A stretch of 64,000 bases of DNA from Biscogniauxia marginata (Eukaryota; Ascomycota; Sordariomycetes; Xylariales; Xylariaceae). Of this stretch, positions 37,334 to 48,819 are shown piece by piece. A program made the position numbers and the translations under genes. Numbering within the stretch: the first letter of the stretch is position 1; each line of letters opens with the position of its first letter. The notes under the pieces were generated by a model, which was given only the letters and a program-made list of their open reading frames with translations, had not been told where the DNA came from and did no database searches. The DNA lies in NCBI GenBank assembly GCA_022695795.1, contig MU404067.1, positions 372,001 to 436,000 on the forward strand, read 5' to 3'.

Positions 37334-37371
37334 GGGGGTTGGGGGTTGGGGGTTGGGGGGGGGGGGAGGGA
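37334..37371 (+). repeat. G-rich tract with G-quadruplex potential
   Basis: Three copies of GGGGGTT are followed by a run of twelve G and then AGGGAG. Four or more G-runs of at least five bases lie in under 40 bp, so an intramolecular G-quadruplex is possible. It sits about 200 bp before the AT-rich block begins. Confidence 0.8.
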
Positions 37372-37829
37372 GATGCCCAGGCAAAGAGAGCAAAGAGGAC
37401 AGGACTCACAGAAAGGTCTTATACACTCTAGAGAATTCGAGGGTATCTCTGGAATTACTATTGGTCCGTTGTGTACCTACTCACTTCCTTAACTATGCGA
37501 TAGCGCCGTACGTACTTGGGAACTTCGGTAAGTAGATGGCTAGTCGTGAGCTAAACTAGTAACTAATTAGATTTCTTCCCGTAATGAGACCTATAAACGT
37601 CATTTATACCTTGGTCTATGCAAGGTATTTAATACTTCGTATAAATAATAACGCATTTTATTAATTACTGAAATTTATATTTTTTAAAAACATATATAAT
37701 TTTTAAAAAAAATTTAAAAAATTCGAACTTATTTATTTATATAAAACTTTAATTAATTTTTTATAATTTTATATAAGTTTTATAAGTTTTTTTTAAAAAA
37801 ATTAAATAATATATTATATAAACAAGTAA

Positions 37830-37948
37830 GCTATATAAGTAAATAAGCTATTTAATATATTATATAAAATTAAGTTTTTTGAAAATTTATGATTTCGCAT
37901 ATAAAAATCGTAAAAATCTCGGACTTTTTTTTTAGTTATATAATTATA
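37830..37948 (+). repeat. Left arm of ~119-bp inverted repeat
   Basis: Matches the reverse complement of 38093-38211 along its length with mostly transition differences; a shared landmark is CGGAC next to a T run. A further partial copy, in the orientation of the right arm, lies at about 38917-39051. Confidence 0.75.
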
Positions 37949-38092
37949 AGGTTTAATTAAAAGTAAAATTAAAAAAATTAATATTAAAAAACACGAAAAA
38001 AACGTATAAAAGTTAAAATTAAAACAAAACGCACGGACCTTTTATTAAACATTTAATCTTTAATTTTTCAATTTTATATTTAGTTATTTTAC

Positions 38093-38211
38093 GTAATTAT
38101 ATAACTATAAAAAAAGGTCCGAATTATTTCCGATTTTTATATATAAAGTTATAAATTTTTAAAAAGCTTGATTTTATATAATATATTAAATAACTTATTT
38201 ATTTATATAAT
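38093..38211 (-). repeat. Right arm of ~119-bp inverted repeat
   Basis: Inverted copy of 37830-37948; the arms are separated by about 144 bp. The pair may be the ends of a small decayed DNA element or a tail-to-tail insertion. Confidence 0.75.
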
Positions 38212-38479
38212 ATAATGTAATAAATAAAGTAAATTAAAAAGAAAACGAACATAGTTATAATTTTAATAAAGAGCAAATTTTAATTAACTATTAAAAATTT
38301 ATATTTAAACCCTAGATATATTAACCACCTTATAAATACGTTAAATATATAATTTTCATAATTTTAATATTAAAATTAAAATTTTTTTAAAAAAAACTTA
38401 ATAAAATAAAAAAGAAATTTATAAATTTAATATAAAGAAATGGAAAGGCTTATATTTATTATCACCGTATTTTAAAAAG

Positions 38480-38551
38480 CACGTGACGTGGGGCTCGAAC
38501 CCACAACCTTCGGATTAGAAGCCCGATGCTCTACCATTGAGCCAGCCACGC
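38480..38551 (-). tRNA. tRNA-Arg (anticodon UCU)
   Basis: The reverse complement folds as a full cloverleaf. The acceptor stem is GCGTGGC (38551-38545) with GTCACGT (two G-U pairs), the D arm GCTC/GAGC, the anticodon stem TCGGG/TCCGA with loop CTTCTAA (anticodon TCT), the variable loop AGGTT, and the T arm GTGGG/CCCAC with loop TTCGAGC. No intron is present. It decodes AGA. It is flanked on both sides by AT-rich repeats yet is itself unmutated. Confidence 0.93.
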
Positions 38552-38830
38552 TTAGTGGAAAAACAGAAACAAAAACAGAAACAAAAACAAAAAGTTTCAT
38601 CACGTGACGACTCCGAGGAGACGAAGAACATTGAAGGCCGGATTAAGGTTCAAGCTGGACCTCTTGCCGAATGTGTAAGTAAGGTTCGCACTATCTCGTT
38701 GCTGTCGCCGACCCTCGTCGCCGACAATGGCACTCTCGTCCGCGCACGAATTTGCAACCAGCTTAACTACCGGTGAATATGTAGCCAGGTCTCGCAAGGG
38801 GGCATTTCTCGTCGCCGACACCATTTATCT
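38552..38830. other. Normal-composition island next to the tRNA
   Basis: About 280 bp with ordinary GC content and no called gene, immediately 5' of the tRNA. It includes an A-rich stretch of repeated AAACAGA/AAACAAA directly upstream of the tRNA and a 13-bp direct repeat, CTCGTCGCCGACA, near 38714 and 38807. It may be the ancestral single-copy sequence into which the flanking repeats inserted. Confidence 0.5.
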
Positions 38831-38916
38831 CACGAAAGCTTTATTGCGTGTAGTGACACGCACTTAATTTTAAATTTTTCGATTTTTGTTTTTAATTAAA
38901 TTATTTTATTTCGATA

Positions 38917-39051
38917 TTAAAAGAAAAGGTCCGCGAATTTTCCGAATTTTCTTAGTTAAGTTATTTATATTTAAAAAAATCTGATTTTATATAAAAAATT
39001 AAACTAGTTCACTCGTTTATATAACTTACTTGTTTATATAATATGTTATTT
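38917..39051 (-). repeat. Third partial copy of the inverted-repeat arm
   Basis: Shares AAAAGGTCCG, TTTCCGA-like and GATTTTATATAA landmarks with 38093-38211, in the same orientation. With the left arm it brackets the tRNA-Arg island. Confidence 0.55.
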
Positions 39052-39138
39052 TTAAATTAATTAATTTAGTTTTTTTAAAGAAAAGAAAAATGTTATTTAT
39101 ATATATATAATAATAATTAAACGGTTTATATTATATTT

Positions 39139-39569
39139 TGTTACGAACTAACCAGGGTAAATAATTATACGACAAGGGTACTGTTCTTACTCTTCTCGCG
39201 TCCGCACCGGACATGGATCTTGAAAGGGAAAGCGACCTATTGTCACGTGATATAAATGAATATAAATAAGACTCATTTAAAGGTATTTAATATACCATTT
39301 ATAAGGAATGAAAAACAAAATAAACAAGTATAAGAAAAACGGGATTTCTTATATATTTAGTTATTCATTCGAGTTCTTTAATTATTAATTTAAAACTATA
39401 ATCACTTTTTAATATTATAATAAAAGTACCTTAAAATCTCTTTAACGAATAAAACATTATAAATCTCTTAAACTAATTTTAATTCATTATTACTTTTAAA
39501 TTAAGAAAACCTAGTATATACTCACTTGTGAAATCAATTAACTAGGAACACACAAGGAGGTTCGTTACA
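39139..39569 (+). mobile_element. Solo LTR with 5-bp target-site duplication
   Basis: Begins TGTTACGAACTAACC and ends GGAGGTTCGTTACA (TG...CA), flanked by TATTT at 39134-39138 and again at 39570-39574. Its reverse complement aligns along its length with the LTRs of the element at 40615-48524. A central stretch of about 65 bp (39185-39250) retains ordinary GC content and CpG/CpC sites, so this copy is less mutated than its relative. Confidence 0.88.
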
Positions 39570-39574
39570 TATTT

Positions 39575-40609
39575 ATATTATATTTAATATTTTAATTTTA
39601 ATATATATAATTATTAAAGTTTATAAAATTATTAAAATTTATAAAATTATTAAAATTTATAAAATTATTAAAATTTATAAAATTATTAAAATTTATTTTA
39701 AATATAATAATATTTAATTTAAACTTTAAAAAGCATATTTAAATTTAATATATAACTTATTATATCGTTATTTAAAATATAATTAATATTTTTTATTTTT
39801 ATTTATTTTTATTAAATTAAATCAAAATTTTAACGTTTAACAAACTTAAAATAATTTTCGTTAAAAGTTAAAAGTTTTATTTTTCATTAATTATTTAAAT
39901 AACTTTTTATAATGTATTTATAAATTATTTTTTAATATTAACAAAAAGTTATATAAAACCTTTTAAGTTTATTATTATTTATTAAAAAGTTTAAAGTTAA
40001 AAGTAAAAGATAAAATAATAATAAGTGCTTTTTCAATGAAATTAACTTTAATATTTAATTTATACCTTATTTATATAATAAAATAAAAATAAAAACAACT
40101 AATAATTTTATTTAAAATTAAAGATAAATAACTTAAAACAAATCATTTTAAAAATAAATTATTATTTAAAAACGCTTATTTATAATTATATTAATATTTT
40201 CAAAATATATATATATATATAAAATTAAAATGTTTATAATTATTATAAAACCTTTAATTAATTATAATAACTTTTATTATTATAATAAAACTATTTATTT
40301 ATTTAAATATAATATAATTTAATAAGCTTTAAAATAACATTATTAATTATAAGTATTTTTTTATATATTTAATAATAATTAAAAATAATATATTTTTTAT
40401 TTATTATAATTTATTATTAAAATTAAAAACTAGTAATAAAAAAGTTTAAATAATATTAAATATTATAACGGGAAAATATACAAAGTAAAGTCACGGGATC
40501 CACTTATCCCGTGTTATTAAGCCAAGGTTACAACCATTACAAAGCTGTTATTATAACTGTTATAAGCAGCCCCACACACTTATTATAATTTACAATAAAT
40601 AAAAGGGAT
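39575..40609. other. AT-rich spacer with tandem repeats
   Basis: Consists of A/T sequence; 39615-39700 holds about five tandem copies of a ~17-bp unit built on ATTAAAATTTATAAAATT. A short fragment of ordinary composition lies at 40467-40575. No coding remnant was recognised. Confidence 0.5.
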
Positions 40610-40614
40610 AAAAG

Positions 40615-41133
40615 TGTGACGAACCTCCCTATATATTCCTAGTTAACTAGCTTCACAAGTAAGTACGTATTAGGTTTTCTTAATTTAAAGGTAATAACAA
40701 ATTAAAATTAATTTAAAAGATTTATAATGCTTTATTTATTAAAAAGATTTCAAAGTACTCTTATTATAATATTATAAAGTAATTATAATCTTAAATTAAT
40801 AGTTAAAAAACTAAAATAAATAACTAAATATATAAAAAATCTTATTTTTTTATATTTATTATTCTTTTTTTTATTCCTTATAATTAATATATTAAATACC
40901 TTTAAATAAGTCTTATTTTTATTTATTTATTCTTTATTAAATACTATTAAATAAGTCTTATTTTTATTTATTTATTCTTTATTAAATACTATTAAATAAG
41001 TCTTATTTATACTTATCTATATTACGTAATAATAAATCGCCTTCTCTTTTAAAATTCATATTTAAATTAAAAACAAAAAAAGTAAGAATAATACCCTTGT
41101 TACTTAATTACTTACCTTAGTTAGTTCGTAACA
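40615..41133 (-). repeat. Left LTR (3' LTR of the element)
   Basis: 519 bp, plus-strand ends TGTGACGAACCTCC and GTTCGTAACA. Contains a ~44-bp tandem duplication (about 40912-41000, unit with AATAAGTCTTA and TTTATTCTTTATTAAATA) that accounts for its greater length than the right LTR. Confidence 0.88.
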
Positions 41134-43192
41134 TTATTTCTCCCCTCTTAAAATCTTTATCTTTAAAAACTATTAAATAAGTCCTTTTTTTTTATCTTTA
41201 TTATATTTATTAATTATAATACTAAGCGTCGTCGCGAAAATTAAAGGTAAAAACATAAAAAGCTTATTAATTAAATTAATTAAATAAACTTTAATATTAA
41301 TATTATGCTTTATTCTTATTATTTTAATTATAACTTAAAATATATAATGTCGTTTAAAGTATCGAGAAAATATAATAAATATATTTTTTATCGTCGTTAA
41401 TATAATAAAATAAAAATTCTTTTTAACTCTTTTCGAAACTTAAACTATAAAGAAAAGCGGTTATCTTTATAAAAATGTCAAACCGAGAAAGCCTTAAAAC
41501 AACTTTATTAAGAAATAACTAAAACCATAACTCAAATAAATCGAGAAATAGCTAAGATTATAACTCGTGTAAAACGACTTTATTACTAAAAAGAGTTATT
41601 AAAAAAGAAAAATTTAAAAATACTTTAACATAATCTTTAAAATTTAAATGATTTAAAAAAATAAAAACGTTTAAAAAAAGAATAAAAACGTCTTTAAACT
41701 AAGTAATAATCTCTAGTTAAGCAAGCTAGAATTACTTTCGAGGCCGTCCCCTTCTTAAACTTATTTTTCTTAAATCAAAATCTTAAAATCCAAGCCTTTT
41801 TAGCCGGTTTAAATTTTATTAATAAAACTTATTAAACTTAATTATTAAGTTTTTTAAATGCCTAAATAATTCCCACGTATTTTCTTTTAATAAGTAACCT
41901 TTTTATTTAACTAAATATTATAACTAATTACCGACCTTTCTTAAATTTAAAATCTTTTTTATTTTTTATTTATTTAGTTCTTCCTTAATCTTGTTCCGGG
42001 TTTCTAACGAGGCGTTTTTTAATGCTAATTTTAAAAATAAAACATAAAACATAAAATATAAAATATATTTTAAATCCTTTTAGAAAAAAAATCTATAATT
42101 AACTTTTAAAATAACTTTTTTAATTTTATATAATTTTAACTTCTTAAATTTAAGTTTTTTATTAAGCCGTTTTATTTTAATTTAAAGCGTTTTTATTAAT
42201 ACGCTTTATCGTTAACGAAGTAAGTAAATTATATCTCCTCTTTTAAAAATTAGTCCCTTAATTCTTTTTCTATTATAATATTTTATCATTTTATCTTAAA
42301 TAAATTATAATTCTTTTTATAACCGTAGTTATATTACTTAAACTTTTTCGGATAGTACCTTTACTTTTAAGGCTTTTGTTTTAACTCTTGATACTTTCGT
42401 AAATTCGATTTATTATTTTTAAATTTCTGCTTTTTACTTATACATTGCCTTATATAGTAATATTTTTATATCTTTATTAACTAAAATATTATACGTTATT
42501 TAAGCTACTAATAATAATTCTATTTAGTTATTCATTTCCTAGTTAATATAGCTTTTTAAATTTTATTTTATTATTTAGTTTAGTTTTTTTGTTTATTTGT
42601 TTATCTAGGGATAATACGCTATAAATAACTTTTATTTAATTTTTATTCGTTTTATTAAACTAATCTAAAATTTTAACGTGAATAACTTGTCTTTATTTAA
42701 AATAATACGTTTTAATAATTTATATTTATTAACGTACTCTTTTAAGAAACTAAAAACTAATTATTTTATTGTGTTTAACTCGTTAAACGGTAAAAAGTAG
42801 GTATATTTCGTAAGTTTATTAATAATTACTTATATACTGTTATAAAGTACTCTTATAATAAAGTTTTTTAACTTAAAAAGTTTTATTACGAAATCCTATA
42901 TAATTATATGCCATGCTTTATTAAGTATTTAAGTTAATTATAATAATTTATATAGTTTATATCGTGATACTTTAACTTTATTATAAACGTTATAACTCTT
43001 TATAATTCTTTTAATTATTTATCGCATTCCTAGAAAATCGAATTCTTTTTAAAGTCGTTTTAATGTTTTAAAAATTCCTTGGTAACCATGTAAGAAGTGT
43101 TTATAAAATTCCTTAATAAATTCGTTTTATACTCGTTTTAATACGTAAACTTTTTCCTTATATAAAAAAGTTTATTATTAAATCTTTATTAA

Positions 43193-43310
43193 AATTATAA
43201 TTACTTTTATTTTTAATTATAATTACTTTTATTTTTAATTATAATTACTTTTATTTTTAATTATAATTACTTTTATTTTTAATTATAATTACTTTTATTT
43301 TTAATTATAT
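43193..43310. repeat. 22-bp tandem repeat next to assembly gap
   Basis: About five copies of a unit reading AATTATAATTACTTTTATTT plus TT run directly into the N block, so the true array is probably longer than shown. Confidence 0.85.
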
Positions 43311-43407
43311 NNNNNNNNNNNNNNNNNNNNNNNNNNNNNNNNNNNNNNNNNNNNNNNNNNNNNNNNNNNNNNNNNNNNNNNNNNNNNNNNNNNNNNNNNN
43401 NNNNNNN
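43311..43407. other. Assembly gap (97 N)
   Basis: Undetermined bases inside the retrotransposon, at the end of a tandem array. Confidence 0.99.
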
Positions 43408-46400
43408 TAATTCTCTTAAAAACGTTATTTCTAGTCTCTTATATTAATTCGCATATAAACTAGTATAACTAATCCGTTATTTTATTATTTAAACATTTAA
43501 ACATCTTTTTTATTAATTCTTAATTTATAATCTCCTCTTTTATTAAGTAGATCTATTTAAATGTTTTCTTTTCCTTTAATATAATAAATCTTAAAATTAA
43601 ATTTAGACAAGAAAATCATTTAACGCTTATATTTTTAATTAAACGTTTATATTATTATAAATCGTGTAAAGTTCTTATAATTTAAATAAATATTAATAGG
43701 TTCCTTAATTCCGCTAAACCATAATTCCTATTCTTTTAATACTTTAATAATTACTAATAATTCTTTATTATAAATTTAATAATTTAATTTAACACTATAT
43801 AATGCCTTAAATAAGTACGTAACTAAATATCATTTTCCATTATCTTCTAGTTACTTTAAGACTACTTCGATAACGAAATTTAAAGCGTTTATCTTTAATC
43901 GTTTCTTTTTATTTTCGTTTAAAAATTTATATATAACCTTACTAGTTATAACTTCCTTTAACTACTAAAAAGCCTATTTAGCTTTTTTAATGAAATAAAA
44001 AGCTTTTCTTATTTTCGTTAAAATAATTAATTCCGTTAATAGTTTAACGATTCGCCCGAAATCTTAAATAAATTATTTAACGTAATTAACAAAACCAAGA
44101 AATACGCGTACGTTTATAACACTTTTAAGTTTTAACTAATCCTTAATTATTATTATTTTTCTTTTTTAAATATGGATTTCTCTTAAACTTATTATAAACC
44201 TTAAATAATTCAGTTTTTTAATATATTATTCATTTTTAGTTAAATAAACAAGTAGATTTACCTTTTTCAAGGCTTTTAACACTTATTTTACATATTCCTT
44301 ATATTCCTTCTCGCTTTTTAAATAAATTAATATATCGTCTAAGTAAATAAATACGAATTTATCTAAAAACTTATGAAGAACTATTATAATCATATATTAA
44401 AATATAACAAGTACGTTAATAAGCCTAAATAGCATAACTTTATACTTATAATATTTATATATCGTTTAAAAAGCGGTATATTATTCGTGTCTTTTAACCA
44501 TTTTAATTATATAATAATTATTACGAAGGTTTAGTATTATAAAGATTTAAGCTTTATTAATTTATCCTTTTATAAGTTTTATTAATAATAATAAGTATTT
44601 ATTCTTTTTTATTATCTTATTAAGGTATTAATAATCGATTACTCGTCGCTATACTAGATTTCCTTTTTCATTAATATGTTACTTTCCGTTTTTATCGACC
44701 TTTAATACTATAATTACTAAGTATCCTAACGAAGACTCTAATTCTCGAATATATCCCTTATTAAATTCCTTTTAAATTCCTTTTAAATTCCTTTTAAATT
44801 CCTTTTTATAATGCCTTTTATTTTTCTTAATTTATAAGATATATTAAAAATAGTTTTAATTACTTTTCTTCCTTAAAATAAATTTAATAATCCTATTAAC
44901 TATATTTTAATAATTCTTTTTTTATTTTATTTCTAAACAATTTATAAAAACGGAAATACTTACGTAATACTTTCTTCGTTAAATCTTTAAGTTTAATTAC
45001 TTAAATTATATAAACAATATATTTCGTCCTTATATCCGTTTTTCTAGTGTCATTTACGATACTTATTTTATAACTTATAATAATTAACTCCTTTTAATCT
45101 TAATTCTAATAAAGCATATTTATTTCGAAATTTATTTATAAATTACTTTTTTTAAATTAATTTATTCTTAAGATTATATCGTGACTTAATATTTATATAA
45201 TATTAAAAATAACTTACTTAAGATGTTTTTAAATAATTACCAAGAAAAGAACTATTTCTTTTAATACTTTACTATTTTCATAACTAAACATATATCCTTT
45301 AAAGTTCTATAATTAATATAAACTTTATTTATATACTTATAATATATTATCCTTTTAAGCTACCTCGATTAAAACATAACTTTTATTTATTTCTAAGTTT
45401 ATAAGGACTTTATACTCCCTTTTATTATACTTAACTTTAATTATAATAGTATTATTAAGTCTTAATTAAACTTCGTATAAAGACTTACTATTCATGGTTT
45501 CTCGCTACCTTACTAGCGAAAACCTTTATCGTTTTTTAGTTTTCTATATCCCTTTTCTTTTAAATTTCTTTAAATCGCTATAACCTTAATATCTTTCTAT
45601 TTTTAAGCTTTTATAAAAACGTGTTTCTAGCAATCATTATTTAAATAATTTCTTTAATTACCTTTTAAATAATAAAAAGTAAAAAGTTTATTTTTTATAT
45701 AAAACTTTACATATTAAAACTTTAATTCCTTTTTAAAAGCCCTTTTATAACCCAAATCTATTTTTCTATTAATTTGAAACCTTTTAAAGTTCTAAATTAT
45801 CTTTAAATAAAAAATATAATCCTCAGTTTTATTTGTTAAAAGTAACTTAACATCTCTCCACAGGTTTATATATATTTCTAAAAACTCTCCCTTTTTCTTA
45901 AAATATACCTTAATAATTTGTTTATAACCTAGTTTAATTACACGTATTTTTATTTATTATTTTATTAAGTGCTTCTTTATAAAACCGAATAAACTAGTGT
46001 CGTACTTAGCTCGTTCTTCGAGCTAATATAAAAAATATAATTCTTTTTATAATTCTTATAATTCTTCCTTAACTTCGTCTTCTTTAAAACCCGCTTTAAA
46101 TAAATCGTATATATCGCATAATACTAAAATATAACATATATAACCCTTAATAATTACTTCGTTACTTCTTTTGAAACTTAAATAAAAATAACATACTTTA
46201 AAATATTAAGACTATTATGGAATATTATTATAAATACACTTATTTTCTTTTATATCATTACTTTCTAGTTTTTAAGAATAATAACCAACTTTATCTTTAA
46301 AACTTTTATATGCTTAACAAACGTCGTTAATATAAAAGCTTTAATATAGTAATATATATTCTTATTATAATTCTATTATTCCATCCTCTTTAAATTAAAA

Positions 46401-48049
46401 TATTTCGTTTTCTTATTATTTTACCACTTTTAACTTTAATTTAGGTTTTTTACTTAATAACCCATTAAATTAATTAACATTATTTAAGCTTTAATAAACA
46501 TCGTAATTATTATTTATATAAAACTTCTAGTTTAAGTTATTATATTTATTTCTTCCTTAATATATTTCACATTTATTGTCGTTATAATAACTTTAATATA
46601 ACCTATTATGATTTAACTTAATCCCTAAGTCGTATCTTAATTTATAAGTATTATACTCGTATAATAATTTACCTTCGTTATATCTTTACTTGGCTTGTTT
46701 TAATGTTAAATACCTTAAATACAAGTAATCGTGCTTTAAATAATCTTTATAGTCGACTTAATAATATTTATAACTTCTTTTTATAAAGACTTCCTCGTTC
46801 TTCTTTATCTTAATAGTAATAATAATAAACACTTAATTTACCTCCTTATTATTTTCGAAATAAACCTTTATTTTAAAAGTTCTTTTCTTAAATTAAAAAA
46901 TCCCTCTTATTTTTAGTTTTTATTTCTTAAGGTTTCGATACTCGTTTTTATAATGTCTTTTTTTCTTATAATTAAAACACTTAATAGTTAATTTATTTTA
47001 TTTCTTTTACTTCTTTTAAGCAACGTTAATTTTAATAAGGTTTAATTTAGTTTTAATGCCTTTCTTTATTCCGGCACCACTTCTATGATTTCCTCTTTTC
47101 TGCTAATCGCCATTCTTTCGTTATATTATCTTTTTCTTTTCAAGGTATCGTTTGAAGTTTTCGTTATTAATAGTAATTACCATTATAACGTAATTATTAA
47201 ATTTTTCTAGGTTCCTTTCTTTATATAATCCTTTAATTCTTAATAAAATAAATAATTATAATTAACTTACAAGTTTTTTAAACTTAATAACGTAGTTTAA
47301 AGCCTTTTTATCTTATCGTAATTTATAAAATCAAGCTTTAGTTTATTATTTAAAAATTAAGTTACTAAATATAAACCTAAATTATTTTTTAAACTCTTTA
47401 TAATCCTTAAAAACCTTTTTTATATCTTTTTAAGCGCTTTATTTATTATTTAAATAATCTTTTAATATTAGTTAAAACTAAATTAAAACAATTTCGACGA
47501 AAAACTAAAATATTATAAAAACCTTTTATTTTTTAATAATAATTATTCTGTAATAAAACTATAAATAGGTTCCGGCTTAAATTAAAAATCCCTTTAAATC
47601 ACTCGACTTATTATATTTACTAAATACAATTAATTTAAAACCTTTTATATCGAGAGTCGTTATGTTATTTTCGTCGTTTAAGCTACTAAGGTCGCTATCG
47701 TTTAAAAGTGGCTTTAATTATTTATTTTTAAAAGGTAAAAATTATTTTACTTATTTATTTTTTAAGTGCTTTTTTCTTTTTTTCTTTTTATTAAACTTTA
47801 AAAATATTCTTTTAAGGCTTTTTTTTAATTGCAACTATAATTAACTCTTATATTAATTCCTTTAAACCTTTTTATTATACCGTAAAAAAATTTAAAGTTT
47901 TCGTTTAAAAGTTTATTAACTATTATTCTTTTACTTATTTTTTTTCTTGTTACTCTTTAGTCTTAAGGGGCATACTTGTTTTAAGATGGTTTAACCGAAA
48001 GTCCTTTCTTTTAAACTAATATTAAGCACTAATTAAAAAGCTATTAAAA

Positions 48050-48524
48050 TGTAATAAACCTCTTTATATGTTCCTAGTTAATTAGCTTTATAAATAAGTA
48101 CATACTAGGTTTTCTTAATTTAAAAGTAATAACGAATTAAGATTAATTTAAGAGATTTATAATGCTTTATTCGTTAAAGAGATTTCAAGGTATTTTTATT
48201 ATAATATTAAAGAGTAACTATAGTTTTAAATTAATAGCTAAAAAACTAAAATGAATAATTAAATATATAAAAAATCTTATCCTTTTTGTACTTATTATTC
48301 TTTTTTTCATTCTTTATAATTAATATGTTAAATACCTTTAAATAAGTCTTATTTATATTTATCCATTTTCCACTAGATATTATTAAATAAGTCTTATCCA
48401 CATTTATTTATATCACGTAATAATAAGTCGCCTTCTCCTTCAAAATCCATATCCGAGCCGGAAACAAAAAAAGTGGAAATAATACCCTTATCACTTAATT
48501 ACTTACCCTAGTTAGTTCGTAATA
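48050..48524 (-). repeat. Right LTR (5' LTR of the element)
   Basis: 475 bp, plus-strand ends TGTAATAAACCTC and GTTCGTAATA. Compared with the left LTR its terminal bases show C-to-T and G-to-A changes, including the final CA now TA. Confidence 0.87.
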
Positions 48525-48819
48525 AAAAGTAGGATTCACTTATATAATTTCAATGTCTTTTTCCTTTTTTCCTATTATCTCGCGATAATTAAACATTAAA
48601 TAATAATATTAAAGCCCCGTCTTTAAAATATAAACGCCAAACTTATAATAAGTAATAAGTGTTTTCTTCGAAAAAAAGTGTTCTTTTTTATATATATTAA
48701 TAAAGAAGCATTACTTTTAAAAAAGCGTTTTTTATTAAAACTATTTATATATAATAATTAATACTTATTACCGTTTTATTACTTAAATTATTATTAATTT
48801 ATCATTTTAAATAAATATA

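Larger units (their letters stand above)
36593..37569. other. Intergenic region at the edge of the AT-rich block
   Basis: Holds the promoter of the unrecognised gene, a GTTCGA/GTTCAA hexanucleotide array and a G-rich tract. No gene is supported. Confidence 0.5.
40615..48524 (-). mobile_element. Full-length RIP-degraded Ty3/gypsy-type LTR retrotransposon
   Basis: LTRs at 40615-41133 and 48050-48524 are direct repeats, and the element is flanked by the 5-bp duplication AAAAG (40610-40614 and 48525-48529). Coding relics read on the minus strand: a gag zinc knuckle near 46.94-46.99 kb (EKRHYKNE after degraded Cys codons), reverse transcriptase near 44.2-44.36 kb with VFIYLDDILIYLKSEKEY, and an integrase zinc-finger region near 42.9-43.1 kb (NIKTTLKRIR). 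The order gag, RT, integrase fits Ty3/gypsy. Stop codons occur every few residues, so nothing is translated. The 5' end of the element is on the right. Total length 7.9 kb including a 97-base assembly gap. Confidence 0.87.

Noticed and set aside
38537..38776. 79-codon frame next to the tRNA with KQKQKQ
   Set aside because: Overlaps the tRNA 5' end and comes from an A-rich repeat.
39615..39700. CRISPR-like regularly spaced repeat
   Set aside because: It is a short head-to-tail AT tandem array without unique spacers, in a eukaryotic genome.
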